This document shows, piece after piece, positions 1 through 8,572 of a DNA stretch of 64,000 nt (its first letter is position 1; every line of letters starts with the position of its first letter). Where the stretch lies: contig NZ_LHPC01000007.1 of the NCBI RefSeq assembly GCF_001297125.1, positions 1-64,000 of the forward strand, read 5' to 3'. Source of the DNA: Pseudomonas sp. RIT-PI-q. Lineage in GTDB: Bacteria; Pseudomonadota; Gammaproteobacteria; Pseudomonadales; Pseudomonadaceae. The position numbers were made by a program, and so were the translations under genes. Under the pieces are notes generated by a model. The model was not told the DNA's origin and made no database searches. It saw only the letters and a program-made list of their open reading frames with translations.

Positions 1-17
1 ATCAAACTCTTCAGTTC
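1..17 (-). rRNA. rrs: 16S rRNA, first bases only
   Basis: Read on the minus strand, the window edge gives GAACTGAAGAGTTTGAT, the 5' end of pseudomonad 16S rRNA (the start of the 27F primer region). Only about 17 bases are inside; the operon continues beyond position 1. The upstream promoters and boxA support this reading. Confidence 0.9.
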
Positions 18-166
18 AAACATCTTTGGGTTTTTAAGAAACCCTAAACTTGGCTCAGCAATCGTTGGTTACATCTTTGATTTCTCGCGGAGTAACTTGT
101 GATGCTGATAATCTTGTTGACTATCAGTCTGACTCCACAAGCACCCACACGAATTGCTTGATTCAG

Positions 167-178
167 TTGTTAAAGAGC
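167..178 (-). promoter_or_regulatory. boxA antitermination element of the rRNA leader
   Basis: The minus strand reads GCTCTTTAACAA, the conserved boxA to which the NusB/NusE antitermination complex binds on rRNA leader transcripts. It is followed about 15 nt later by GTGTGGGTGC, similar to boxC. It lies downstream of all three promoters and about 150 nt before 16S, the standard arrangement. Confidence 0.85.
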
Positions 179-213
179 GGTTGGTTAAGACTTTCGTCTC
201 AACCGAGGCGCGC

Positions 214-241
214 ATTCTACAGCGTCCTCTGTATCTGTCAA
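214..241 (-). promoter_or_regulatory. rRNA operon promoter, proximal
   Basis: Minus strand TTGACA (236-241), 16-bp spacer, TAGAAT (214-219), then a G+C-rich discriminator (GCGCGCC). This is a near-consensus sigma-70 core promoter with the discriminator typical of ppGpp/DksA-controlled stable-RNA promoters; dksA itself is at 20.1 kb. Confidence 0.85.
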
Positions 242-322
242 GCGGTTATTTTTCGAAGTTTTCAAAGTTTCCTTTGCAACTTCAACCACTTGCGCTTCCG
301 ATCTCTCGTTAGCGGGAGGCGA

Positions 323-350
323 ATTCTACAGCGTTACTCGCTGCTGTCAA
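323..350 (-). promoter_or_regulatory. rRNA operon promoter, middle
   Basis: Minus strand TTGACA (345-350), 16-bp spacer, TAGAAT (323-328). It has the same hexamers and spacing as the proximal promoter, about 109 bp further upstream. Confidence 0.85.
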
Positions 351-525
351 CACCTCTCTTCCGCCGCTTTCGACCGAGAAGATCGAATCGTCAAAAGCGC
401 CAAACAACCCTGCTCTTTCAACTCCTTCCAGGCTTCGATGAACTGAAGCAACCTGCTGCCGAAAACTGCGTAACTCTTTGTTTACCAAGGAGTTTTCCGT
501 TTCGACTGCGCCGGAAGTGGGGCGA

Positions 526-553
526 ATTATAGACACTCAGGATTTGCCGTCAA
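526..553 (-). promoter_or_regulatory. rRNA operon promoter, distal
   Basis: Minus strand TTGACG (548-553), 16-bp spacer, perfect TATAAT (526-531). It lies only 7 bp beyond the msrQ stop codon, with no terminator in between. It completes a set of three tandem promoters reading into the rRNA operon. Apart from these sites, positions 18-560 hold no gene. Confidence 0.8.
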
Positions 554-560
554 CCATTAA

Positions 561-1181
561 TTACGCCTTTCGTGCAGAAGATGCCTTTTTAGCCATTAAA
601 CGGGGAATTCGACGGTTTACAGGCGGTAGCCGCAACACCAACAACAACGCACCTATAGAGGCATAGACCGCCCACTCCTTCAGATCGGCGCGAACAATCC
701 ACAACATATGCAGCAAGCCAAGCCCGAGAACCCCATAGGCGAGGCGATGCAGCTTCTTCCAGCGCGAACCCAATCGTCGCTGACTGTAGCGATTGGACGT
801 CACCGCCATCGCCAACAAACACACAAACCCCAGCGTCCCGACAATGATGTACGGCCGCTTGCGCAGCTCGACACCCAGCTGCGACCAATCAAAGCCAAGG
901 ATAAACGCCGTATAGCTACTCAGGTGCAGCACCACATAAGCGAAACACCACAAACCCAGTTGTCGCCGGACAGCCACCCACCCCGCCCAACCCGTCAGCC
1001 TCTGCAAAGGCGTCATGCTTAACGTAATGAGCAACAGGACAAGCGTCCCCAGCCCCAACCGATCAACCAGCACCTTACCCGGATCAGGCCCCAGCACATC
1101 CGCCCAGGCCTGGTACAACCACAGCAGCGGCCACACTGCTGCAGCTATAAAGACGCCAATTCGCCAAATCGGAAAACGCAT
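561..1181 (-). CDS. msrQ: MsrQ, haem-binding membrane partner of MsrP
   Basis: A 206-residue multi-span inner-membrane protein of the ferric-reductase-like (YedZ) family. It passes electrons from the quinone pool to periplasmic MsrP, which repairs oxidised methionine. About six hydrophobic segments are visible. Histidines near residues 80 and 148-158 ([24 protein letters not shown]) are candidate haem ligands. Its ATG overlaps the msrP stop by one base (TGATG), so translation is probably coupled. Length is normal for the family. The gene ends right beside the distal rRNA promoter. Confidence 0.93.
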   Translation of the reverse strand: MRFPIWRIGVFIAAAVWPLLWLYQAWADVLGPDPGKVLVDRLGLGTLVLLLITLSMTPLQRLTGWAGWVAVRRQLGLWCFAYVVLHLSSYTAFILGFDWSQLGVELRKRPYIIVGTLGFVCLLAMAVTSNRYSQRRLGSRWKKLHRLAYGVLGLGLLHMLWIVRADLKEWAVYASIGALLLVLRLPPVNRRIPRLMAKKASSARKA

Positions 1182-2194
1182 CAGTAGTTCTTCCGCAAAT
1201 CGAGCCCTGTATAGAGAGAGGCGACTTCATCCGAGTAGCCGTTGAACATCTGCGTGTCCCGAACATTGGGCTTGAACAGGCCGCTCGGCAAACGCCGCTC
1301 ACGGGCCTGGGTCCAGCGCGGATGATCGACAGTAGGATTCACGTTCGCATAGAAACCATACTCATCCGAGGCAATGCTCTGCCAGGTGGTTTTCGGTTGC
1401 TCGCTGACCAGGCTGATACGCACGATGGATTTAACGCTCTTGAAACCGTATTTCCAGGGCACCACCAAACGCAAAGGCGCGCCGTTCTGATTCGGTAACT
1501 CACGCCCGTACATGCCCACCGCGAGAATCGCCAATGGATTCATCGCTTCATCCAGACGCAGCCCCTCCACATAAGGCCAGTCGATCAAGGCAAAACCGGA
1601 ACGCTGCCCCGGCATGCTCTTGGGATCCTCCAGGGTTTCGAAGCGAATGAATTTGGCTTTGGAGGTTGGCTCGATTTCCTTGAGCAAAGCCGAAATGGGA
1701 AAACCAATCCATGGAATGACCATCGACCAGGCCTCCACACAACGGAGTCGGTAGATCCGCTCTTCCAGCTGATAGGGCTTTATGAAGTCTTCCAGCGCAT
1801 ACCGTCCGGGTTTACCCACCTCCCCGTCCACCACCACACTCCACGGTTCGGTTTTCAGCGCACCCGCGTTGGCGGCCGGGTCACCTTTATCGGTGCCGAA
1901 CTCATAGAAGTTGTTGTAGTGGGTCGCATCCTTGAACGGCGTGATCGCCTCGTCCTTGACGTTGACCGCTCCCCACTTAGTAGAAGGAAGCTTTTCGGCA
2001 AACCAGGATGGTGCCTTGCCAGGCTCGACGTCGGCATAACGCGGCGCATCGTCGGCAGAAGCCCAACGCGGCAGACTGCCCACAGCCAATCCGGCGACAG
2101 CAGCACCGAGCACATTGCGTCGAGAAAAATAGAAGGATTCAGGCGTGACGTCCGACTCATGGCAGTCAGACGCTTTGGGGACTTTGATCAGCAT
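1181..2194 (-). CDS. msrP: MsrP, periplasmic protein-methionine-sulfoxide reductase, molybdopterin subunit
   Basis: A 337-residue member of the sulfite-oxidase-like YedY/MsrP family that reduces methionine sulfoxide in periplasmic proteins. A twin-arginine export signal ([12 protein letters not shown]) sits around residues 25-40, as expected for a cofactor-loaded Tat substrate. The Mo-ligating cysteine is in [10 protein letters not shown], near residue 150. It is the first gene of the two-gene msrPQ operon and matches the usual length of about 330 residues. An upstream promoter was not clearly recognised. Confidence 0.95.
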   Translation of the reverse strand: MLIKVPKASDCHESDVTPESFYFSRRNVLGAAVAGLAVGSLPRWASADDAPRYADVEPGKAPSWFAEKLPSTKWGAVNVKDEAITPFKDATHYNNFYEFGTDKGDPAANAGALKTEPWSVVVDGEVGKPGRYALEDFIKPYQLEERIYRLRCVEAWSMVIPWIGFPISALLKEIEPTSKAKFIRFETLEDPKSMPGQRSGFALIDWPYVEGLRLDEAMNPLAILAVGMYGRELPNQNGAPLRLVVPWKYGFKSVKSIVRISLVSEQPKTTWQSIASDEYGFYANVNPTVDHPRWTQARERRLPSGLFKPNVRDTQMFNGYSDEVASLYTGLDLRKNY

Positions 2195-2257
2195 GACAAC
2201 TCCGCAGCATTGGAGGACAGATGCACCAATAGACTGCGGAGTATGAGGGAAATTACC

Positions 2258-3115
2258 TCACTCGGCGTTTTTGTGCCGACGAAGACGCAGCAGGTATTGC
2301 ACCGGGCCAGAGGCTGCGTAAGCGAGGAAAACCAGCAGCAGAATGCGCGGCGGATCGCTGAACACTACGGCGAACACCAGCACCACGGCGAGAATCGCCA
2401 CGAACGGTACGCGCCCTTTCAAGTCCAGCTCCTTGAAGCTGTTGTACTTGATATTGCTGACCATCAGCATGCCGGCGGCCGCGACCATCAGCGCAACCAG
2501 GAAGGACATCTTGGAGCCCTGGATGCCGTAATCACTGAACGCCCAGACAATGCCGGCGACCACACCGGCAGCAGCCGGGCTGGCCAGACCGATGAAGTAG
2601 CGTTTATCCGCGGTGCCAACCTGGGTATTGAAACGCGCCAAGCGCAAAGCCGCGCCAGCCACATAAATGAAGGCGACCATCCAGCCGACCTTGCCCATAT
2701 CACCCAAGGCCCAGCCGAACGCCAGCAATGCCGGCGCGACACCAAAGGCAACCATGTCCGACAGCGAGTCGTACTCGGCACCAAAGGCACTCTGAGTATT
2801 GGTCATGCGCGCAACGCGACCATCAAGGCCGTCGAGCACCATGGCGACAAAAATGGCGATGGCGGCAAAAGCAAAATACTTGCTCGCGCCGATCGAATCA
2901 CCGGCACTCAAGGCACTCTGGGCGCTCATCGAGTTGATGATGGAATAAAACCCTGCGAACAGGTTCGCAGTGGTGAACAGATTCGGCAGAAGATAGATAC
3001 CACGATGCCGGACTTTACGACCTTCAGCGTCATGCCCTTCTTCGATGTGCTCATCGATGGGCAGCAGGCTTTCGGCGTCAGAAGCCTGGTTTGGCTCTTC
3101 GGGACGTTCGCTCAT
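2258..3115 (-). CDS. pssA: CDP-diacylglycerol--serine O-phosphatidyltransferase
   Basis: Makes phosphatidylserine, the precursor of phosphatidylethanolamine, in the inner membrane. The CDP-alcohol phosphatidyltransferase motif is clear in LDGLDGRVAR followed by FGAEYDSLSD (around residues 95-125), with several hydrophobic segments. An acidic N-terminal tail of about 40 residues precedes the catalytic domain. The ATG at 3115 is preferred over the one six bases upstream because AAGGT then sits 7 nt away rather than abutting the start; 285 residues. It lies after ilvC across a bidirectional terminator. Confidence 0.93.
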   Translation of the reverse strand: MSERPEEPNQASDAESLLPIDEHIEEGHDAEGRKVRHRGIYLLPNLFTTANLFAGFYSIINSMSAQSALSAGDSIGASKYFAFAAIAIFVAMVLDGLDGRVARMTNTQSAFGAEYDSLSDMVAFGVAPALLAFGWALGDMGKVGWMVAFIYVAGAALRLARFNTQVGTADKRYFIGLASPAAAGVVAGIVWAFSDYGIQGSKMSFLVALMVAAAGMLMVSNIKYNSFKELDLKGRVPFVAILAVVLVFAVVFSDPPRILLLVFLAYAASGPVQYLLRLRRHKNAE

Positions 3116-3216
3116 GGACATTACCTTGCAACGGGGTGGAAAGTTTCGACAGGTGTCTGGGACGAGGGTTCGGCCGCAAACGATGCAGCTTTATACCAGA
3201 ACCAGCCTCCCAAACG

Positions 3217-3245
3217 AAAAAACGCGGCCTAAGCCGCGTTTTTCG
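3217..3245. terminator. bidirectional Rho-independent terminator between ilvC and pssA
   Basis: Inverted repeat ACGCGGC-CTAA-GCCGCGT flanked by A-tracts on one side and T-tracts on the other. On the minus strand the hairpin is followed by a run of T, terminating ilvBNC transcripts before pssA. Confidence 0.85.
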
Positions 3246-3259
3246 TACAAGTGCGCGAC

Positions 3260-4285
<1,026 letters not shown>

Positions 4286-4324
4286 CTATATATCCAGGCC
4301 GTTCAGGCCATTCGCTAATTTGGT

Positions 4325-4816
4325 TTAGATGCTGAGTACTTTGTCGCCGCGGGCAATACCGGTTACGCCGCTGCGGACGGTTTCCAGGATCGAAGCGGTG
4401 CCAATGGACTGAATGAAGCTGTCGAGCTTGTCGCTGGTACCGGTCAGTTGAACGGTATACACGCTTGCACTGACATCGACGATCTGCCCACGATAAATAT
4501 CGGTAGTGCGTTTGATCTCGGCGCGCTGGGCGCCGGTGGCCTTGACCTTGACCAGCATCAGTTCGCGCTCGATATGAGCACTTTCCGACAGGTCGACCAA
4601 TTTGACCACTTCGATCAGCTTGTTCAGGTTCTTGGTGATCTGCTCGATCACTTCATCATGGCCAACAGTGGTCAACGTCAGACGCGACAAGGTCGGGTCT
4701 TCGGTGGGTGCCACGGTCAGGCTTTCGATGTTGTAGTTGCGCTGCGAGAACAGGCCGACTACACGAGACAGAGCGCCGGGTTCGTTTTCCAGAAGCAAGG
4801 AAATAATGTGCCGCAT
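4325..4816 (-). CDS. ilvN: acetolactate synthase, small regulatory subunit
   Basis: Regulatory subunit of acetohydroxyacid synthase, which binds valine for feedback control. It has an N-terminal ACT domain (MRHIISLLLENEPGALSRVV) and a C-terminal regulatory domain; 163 residues, a normal length. The ATG at 4814-4816 is chosen because family members begin at MRHIIS and because it lies 2 nt after the ilvB stop, consistent with coupling. In many Pseudomonas annotations it is called ilvH. Confidence 0.95.
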   Translation of the reverse strand: MRHIISLLLENEPGALSRVVGLFSQRNYNIESLTVAPTEDPTLSRLTLTTVGHDEVIEQITKNLNKLIEVVKLVDLSESAHIERELMLVKVKATGAQRAEIKRTTDIYRGQIVDVSASVYTVQLTGTSDKLDSFIQSIGTASILETVRSGVTGIARGDKVLSI

Positions 4817-4818
4817 GA

Positions 4819-6543
4819 TTAAGTACGCTCCGTCTTGCTCAGCCACATATCGCGCATGGAGCCGTCTTTGATCTGCATCGGGTAGACGTGCTCGCTGGCA
4901 TCGACCTTGATGTCAATGAACACCAGGCGATCCTTCATGGCGAACGCTTCTTCCATCATCGGCTTCAAATCTTTCAAGTCGGTGATGCGCATGCCGACGT
5001 GACCGTAGGCTTCAGCCAACTTGACGAAGTCCGGCAACGACTCCATGTAGGAGTGCGAGTGACGCGCGCCGTAGCTCATGTCCTGCCACTGACGGACCAT
5101 GCCAAGCACGCCGTTGTTGAGCAGGATGATCTTCACCGGCAGGTCATGCTGCAAGCAGGTCGACAGCTCCTGGATATTCATCTGGATGCTGCCTTCACCG
5201 GTCACGCAGGCAACGTCAGCGTCCGGGAAGTTCAGTTTCACGCCCATCGCAGCAGGGAAACCAAAGCCCATCGTGCCCAGTCCACCGGAGTTGATCCAGC
5301 GGTTCGGCTTGTTGAAGCGATAGTACTGCGCCGCGAACATCTGATGCTGACCCACATCGGAGGCCACGTAGGCATCGCCCTTGGTCACTTCGCACAGGGT
5401 TTCGATCACGGTCTGAGGCTTGATGATGCTGCCGTCACCCTTGTTGTAAGGGAACATGTCGCGACCACCGCGCCACTCTTCAACTTGCTTCCACCAGTTG
5501 GCGACCGCTTCCTTGTTAGGGGTTTCGCCGATTTCCTTGAGGGTAGCGACCATTTCGGTCAATACACTTTCCACCGGGCCTACGATAGGAACGTCGGCCT
5601 TGATGGTCTTGGAGATCGAAGCCGGGTCGATATCGATGTGGATGATCTTGGCGCTCGGGCAGAACTTCGACGAACCGTTGATGACACGGTCATCGAAACG
5701 CGCGCCGACGGCCAGGATCACGTCCGCATGGTGCATCGCCAGGTTGGCGGTGTAGCTGCCGTGCATACCGAGCATGCCGAGGAACTGGCGGTCCATACCC
5801 GGATAAGCGCCCAGGCCCATCAAAGTATTGGTCACCGGTGTGTTCAGCAGTTGCGCCAACTCGGTCAGCGGCGCGGAGCCGTTACCCAGAATGACGCCGC
5901 CGCCGGCATAGATGATCGGCCGCTTGGCCGCCAACAGCATTTCCACGGCTTTGCGGATCTGGCCCGAGTGGCCACGAACCGCCGGGCTGTAGGAACGCAG
6001 CTTGGCTTTTTTCGGGAAAATGTATTCGAACTTCTCGGCCGGGTTGGTCATGTCTTTCGGGATATCGACAACGACAGGACCAGGACGACCGGACTGCGCC
6101 AGGTAGAAGGCCTTTTTCATGACTTCCGGGATTTCCGAAGCATGCTTGATCATGAAGCTGTGCTTCACGATCGGCCGGGAGATACCGATCATGTCGGTTT
6201 CCTGGAACGCATCGGTCCCCACCATGGTGCTAGGCACCTGGGCGGTCAGGATGACCATCGGGATCGAGTCCATGTACGCCGTGGCGATACCGGTAATGAC
6301 GTTGGTCGCGCCGGGACCGGAGGTCACCAGTACAACGCCGGCCTTGCCGGTGGCACGCGCATAGCCGTCAGCCATGTGAGTGGCAGCCTGCTCATGACGA
6401 ACGAGAATATGTTGAACAGATGGTTCTTTGAACAGTGCATCGTAGATATGCAATGCGGCACCACCCGGGTACCCATAGATATACTTGACGCCTTCGTCAC
6501 GCAAAAAGCGGACGATCATCTCACCGCCAGATAAAAGCTCCAC
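4819..6543 (-). CDS. ilvB: acetolactate synthase, large catalytic subunit
   Basis: Thiamine-diphosphate enzyme making acetolactate and acetohydroxybutyrate, the committed step of branched-chain amino-acid synthesis. N-terminal ThDP PYR domain ([12 protein letters not shown], with the activating Glu in [12 protein letters not shown]), central FAD-fold domain, C-terminal PP domain ([14 protein letters not shown], the GDG-NN-type ThDP motif). Two in-frame GTG codons could start it. The one at 6543 (MELLSGGEM) is preferred because AGAGGTGG lies 5-7 nt before it, whereas the GTG at 6552 lies inside that purine tract. 574 residues; often called ilvI in Pseudomonas. Confidence 0.95.
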   Translation of the reverse strand: MELLSGGEMIVRFLRDEGVKYIYGYPGGAALHIYDALFKEPSVQHILVRHEQAATHMADGYARATGKAGVVLVTSGPGATNVITGIATAYMDSIPMVILTAQVPSTMVGTDAFQETDMIGISRPIVKHSFMIKHASEIPEVMKKAFYLAQSGRPGPVVVDIPKDMTNPAEKFEYIFPKKAKLRSYSPAVRGHSGQIRKAVEMLLAAKRPIIYAGGGVILGNGSAPLTELAQLLNTPVTNTLMGLGAYPGMDRQFLGMLGMHGSYTANLAMHHADVILAVGARFDDRVINGSSKFCPSAKIIHIDIDPASISKTIKADVPIVGPVESVLTEMVATLKEIGETPNKEAVANWWKQVEEWRGGRDMFPYNKGDGSIIKPQTVIETLCEVTKGDAYVASDVGQHQMFAAQYYRFNKPNRWINSGGLGTMGFGFPAAMGVKLNFPDADVACVTGEGSIQMNIQELSTCLQHDLPVKIILLNNGVLGMVRQWQDMSYGARHSHSYMESLPDFVKLAEAYGHVGMRITDLKDLKPMMEEAFAMKDRLVFIDIKVDASEHVYPMQIKDGSMRDMWLSKTERT

Positions 6544-6640
6544 GTTGTCCACCTCTAAAACGCCAGAATACCGTCCACCTAAAGGGACGGGTCTTAATAG
6601 GTTTACTTCTCAGCAGAGCATGAGCGACGGTGGTCGCCGA

Positions 6641-6757
6641 CTACGTCAGCACTGACTGAGCAAGTATTGGGATCGTCCCAAGTGTTGCGGGCCTTTCCCA
6701 CCCAGCGCGAGGTAACGCGTTGCGGGTGTAACAGGTCGGCGCGGATGTGCGCCTCAT
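6641..6757 (-). other. candidate leader ORF in the ilvB 5' region
   Basis: A 38-codon ATG-to-TAG reading frame lies in the predicted ilvB leader and ends with a stretch rich in Ile, Leu and Val (GTIPILAQSVLT). That would suit attenuation, but there is no good Shine-Dalgarno sequence and no T-run terminator follows. It may be chance. It is the only reading frame noted in the gap of about 400 bp between ilvB and the gene at 6942. Confidence 0.25.
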
Positions 6758-6807
6758 GATCTGCTGAGTGGGTCTGCTTCTGGCAGTCCCTCTACAGCGG
6801 ACTTTGG

Positions 6808-6836
6808 ATTCTTCTGTTTCGTCCCCTGCAAGTCAA
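6808..6836 (-). promoter_or_regulatory. probable ilvBNC promoter
   Basis: Minus strand TTGACT (6831-6836), 17-bp spacer, AAGAAT (6808-6813). This predicts transcription from about 6801 and an untranslated leader near 258 nt before ilvB. The leader contains short inverted repeats, including CCGTCC...GGACGG at 6571-6590. Confidence 0.5.
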
Positions 6837-6941
6837 GTCGTCAATGTGCTTTATTGAAGTAAGCACATGAGAAAGCAAGAAAAAACCGCTAAACAGCAAC
6901 TGTGTTAGCTTCAATTGCGCAACTTATGGCAAGGAAATGGC

Positions 6942-7355
6942 ATGCGAACGTTCTTCATGGTCACTCTGCTGATCAGCCCTTTGTGTATGGGCGGTCAGAT
7001 CTACAAATGGGTCGACGCCCAGGGCGTTACCCACTTCGACGCACAACCGCCGCAAGGTCAGGAAGCCACCACCGTGGTTACGCCCTCCCCACCTGCCGGC
7101 AAACCGGACACGCTGCCACGCAGCAATGTCATCGGCGATCAACAGGCCATCGACAAGACGGTTAAAAAGCAGGTCGCCGAGCAGCAAGCGCAGCTCAAGG
7201 TATTTTGCGAGCAGGCGCGAACGAACCTGGCTCAACTGCAGAACAACCCGCGAGTACGGGAGGAGGTTGAAGGTGAGATGCGCCGCCTGACCGACGAGCA
7301 ACGTCAGGAGCGCATGACTGAAGCACAGAAGCAGATCAAGGATAACTGCCAGTAG
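6942..7355 (+). CDS. DUF4124-domain protein, exported
   Basis: A 137-residue protein beginning with a signal peptide (MRTFFMVTLLISPLCMGG). It is followed by the DUF4124 motif IYKWVDAQGVTHFDAQPP around residues 20-40, a Pro-rich linker, then a charged helical region likely to form a coiled coil. The family is common in gammaproteobacterial envelopes; its molecular role is unknown. The ATG at 6942 is chosen over upstream TTG options because AAGGA sits 6 nt before it and the signal peptide begins there. It stands alone on the plus strand and is followed by a long inverted repeat. Confidence 0.85.
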   Translation: MRTFFMVTLLISPLCMGGQIYKWVDAQGVTHFDAQPPQGQEATTVVTPSPPAGKPDTLPRSNVIGDQQAIDKTVKKQVAEQQAQLKVFCEQARTNLAQLQNNPRVREEVEGEMRRLTDEQRQERMTEAQKQIKDNCQ

Positions 7356-7360
7356 AACCC

Positions 7361-7464
7361 CCGTAGGAGCTGTCGAGAGAAACGAGGCTGCGCTCTTTTG
7401 ACTTTGATTTTTTAAGATCAAGATCAAAAGAGCGCAGCCTCGTTTCTCTCGACAGCTCCTACGG
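7361..7464. repeat. perfect 41-bp inverted repeat (long-hairpin element)
   Basis: Arms 7361-7401 and 7424-7464 are exact reverse complements, separated by a 22-bp A+T-rich loop. Each outer end starts CCGTAGGAGCTGTCG and each inner end reads GCGCAGCC...CTCTTTTGA. The outer and inner ends resemble the 41138-41215 element, but the middle differs. It lies between convergent genes and could act as a bidirectional terminator. Confidence 0.9.
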
Positions 7465-7483
7465 TTCCCACGACGGATGGGGG

Positions 7484-7819
7484 TCAGCGGGAGGCGGTGA
7501 TCAGCAGGTCGAACTCTTTGAGCAGCACCTGCAACTGTCGATCCTTGCCCTGGACATTACGGGCGGCGAAGACCATTTCGGCCATCTCCTGAATCCCCGA
7601 TGCGTTGGGCAATGGCAGATCCTGTTCGAGGATCGTTTTCATGCGCGGCAAGAAGATCCATTGCAGCCATTGCTCGAAATCCAGCGTATCGACCGAGAAC
7701 GGCTCGACGCTGGAAAGCGCTTCGGCGGAGGGTGCAACATCGTCCCACCACCCCTGGATTCGCAGCTCGCGCTCGATCAGTAATAACTGTTCGGCGATCT
7801 TCGGGAAGCGTGCATCCAT
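7484..7819 (-). CDS. yqcC: YqcC family protein
   Basis: A 111-residue soluble, mainly helical protein of the YqcC family. Its features include ELRIQGWWDD near residue 17 and EQWLQWIFLPRM near residue 50. Molecular role is unknown. The ATG at 7819 overlaps the stop of the upstream TPR lipoprotein gene (TGATG), so the two are probably translated together as part of an mrcB-lpoP-yqcC operon. A GTG three bases upstream is in frame but less likely. Confidence 0.85.
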   Translation of the reverse strand: MDARFPKIAEQLLLIERELRIQGWWDDVAPSAEALSSVEPFSVDTLDFEQWLQWIFLPRMKTILEQDLPLPNASGIQEMAEMVFAARNVQGKDRQLQVLLKEFDLLITASR

Positions 7820-8556
7820 CACGAAGAAACCTTGGCCTTCTGACGGGCCAGTGCAGCGCCAGCCGAGTCACCCTGCTTCTCACGCGCCTGGGCAATCAAT
7901 TCCCACAGGCTGGCCTGAAGCGCCGGACGACCGCTGGCGAACGTCAGGCCACGACGTGCGAACTGCTCGGCTTGTGGCGCATCGCCCTGAGCCATGCGTA
8001 CCTGCGCCAGGCGATAAAGCACTTGCGGCTCACGCGGCGCGACACGTTGGGCGCGCTCGAGGCTGGAGGAAGCACCATTGAGATCACCACCTGCCTGTTG
8101 CTGCTGAGCAGTGGTCAGCAGCGCCAATACCGGACCATCCAGTTGCTCGTCGGCAGACAAGCCACCACCGGTACTGGCTGAAGGAATCCCGCTCGGCGTC
8201 GACGGCATGCTGTAGCTGCCCTGATTGATCGGCGCCGACTGCACCGGCGAGGTATCGATAGGCCCCGGGGTAATCGGGCCTGGTGTGATCGGCGCAGTGC
8301 TGATCGGCGCCGATGTTACTGCACCGCCACCAGGCACCATCACAACCACGCCAGTATCGCCTTGCGGGATTGCCTGAGGCTGGGCTTGCACAGGACGTTT
8401 GGTCGTCGTCTGACGGTAACCGCCATTTGCCGAAACACGTTCACTGTTCGAAACGGCGCTGCCGGAATCCACAACCGGAATCGAACCGCGCTGTACGGTG
8501 GAGCAACCGCTGAGCAAAGCCACGGCGGTAACCGCTGGAATCAACCACTTGTTCAC
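7819..8556 (-). CDS. lpoP: LpoP-type TPR lipoprotein, activator of PBP1b
   Basis: A 245-residue outer-membrane lipoprotein. Lipobox LLSGC has the lipidated Cys at residue 18. A disordered Pro/Ile/Thr/Ser-rich linker with API/GPI repeats runs from about residue 80 to 125. A C-terminal tetratricopeptide domain (about 135-240) includes LYRLAQVRMAQGDAPQAEQF. In P. aeruginosa the TPR lipoprotein encoded beside PBP1b stimulates that synthase. Here the gene follows mrcB by 16 bp on the same strand, which makes this identity likely although it is inferred from family and position. Confidence 0.8.
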   Translation of the reverse strand: MNKWLIPAVTAVALLSGCSTVQRGSIPVVDSGSAVSNSERVSANGGYRQTTTKRPVQAQPQAIPQGDTGVVVMVPGGGAVTSAPISTAPITPGPITPGPIDTSPVQSAPINQGSYSMPSTPSGIPSASTGGGLSADEQLDGPVLALLTTAQQQQAGGDLNGASSSLERAQRVAPREPQVLYRLAQVRMAQGDAPQAEQFARRGLTFASGRPALQASLWELIAQAREKQGDSAGAALARQKAKVSS

Positions 8557-8572
8557 TTGAAACCCTCTTTGC

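Noticed and set aside
50..532. 160-codon frame in the first 560 bp
   Set aside because: The stretch is the rRNA leader with three promoters and boxA on the other strand; the protein has no recognisable features.
1919..3232. 437-codon open frame on the plus strand across msrP and pssA
   Set aside because: It runs antisense to two well-identified genes, has low-complexity composition (Arg/His/Gln-rich) and no family resemblance; long antisense frames are common at this GC content. The same reasoning removes the long frames antisense to ilvC, ilvB, mrcB, cbrA, cbrB, pcnB, pgi, the DUF748 gene, pilC and clpB.
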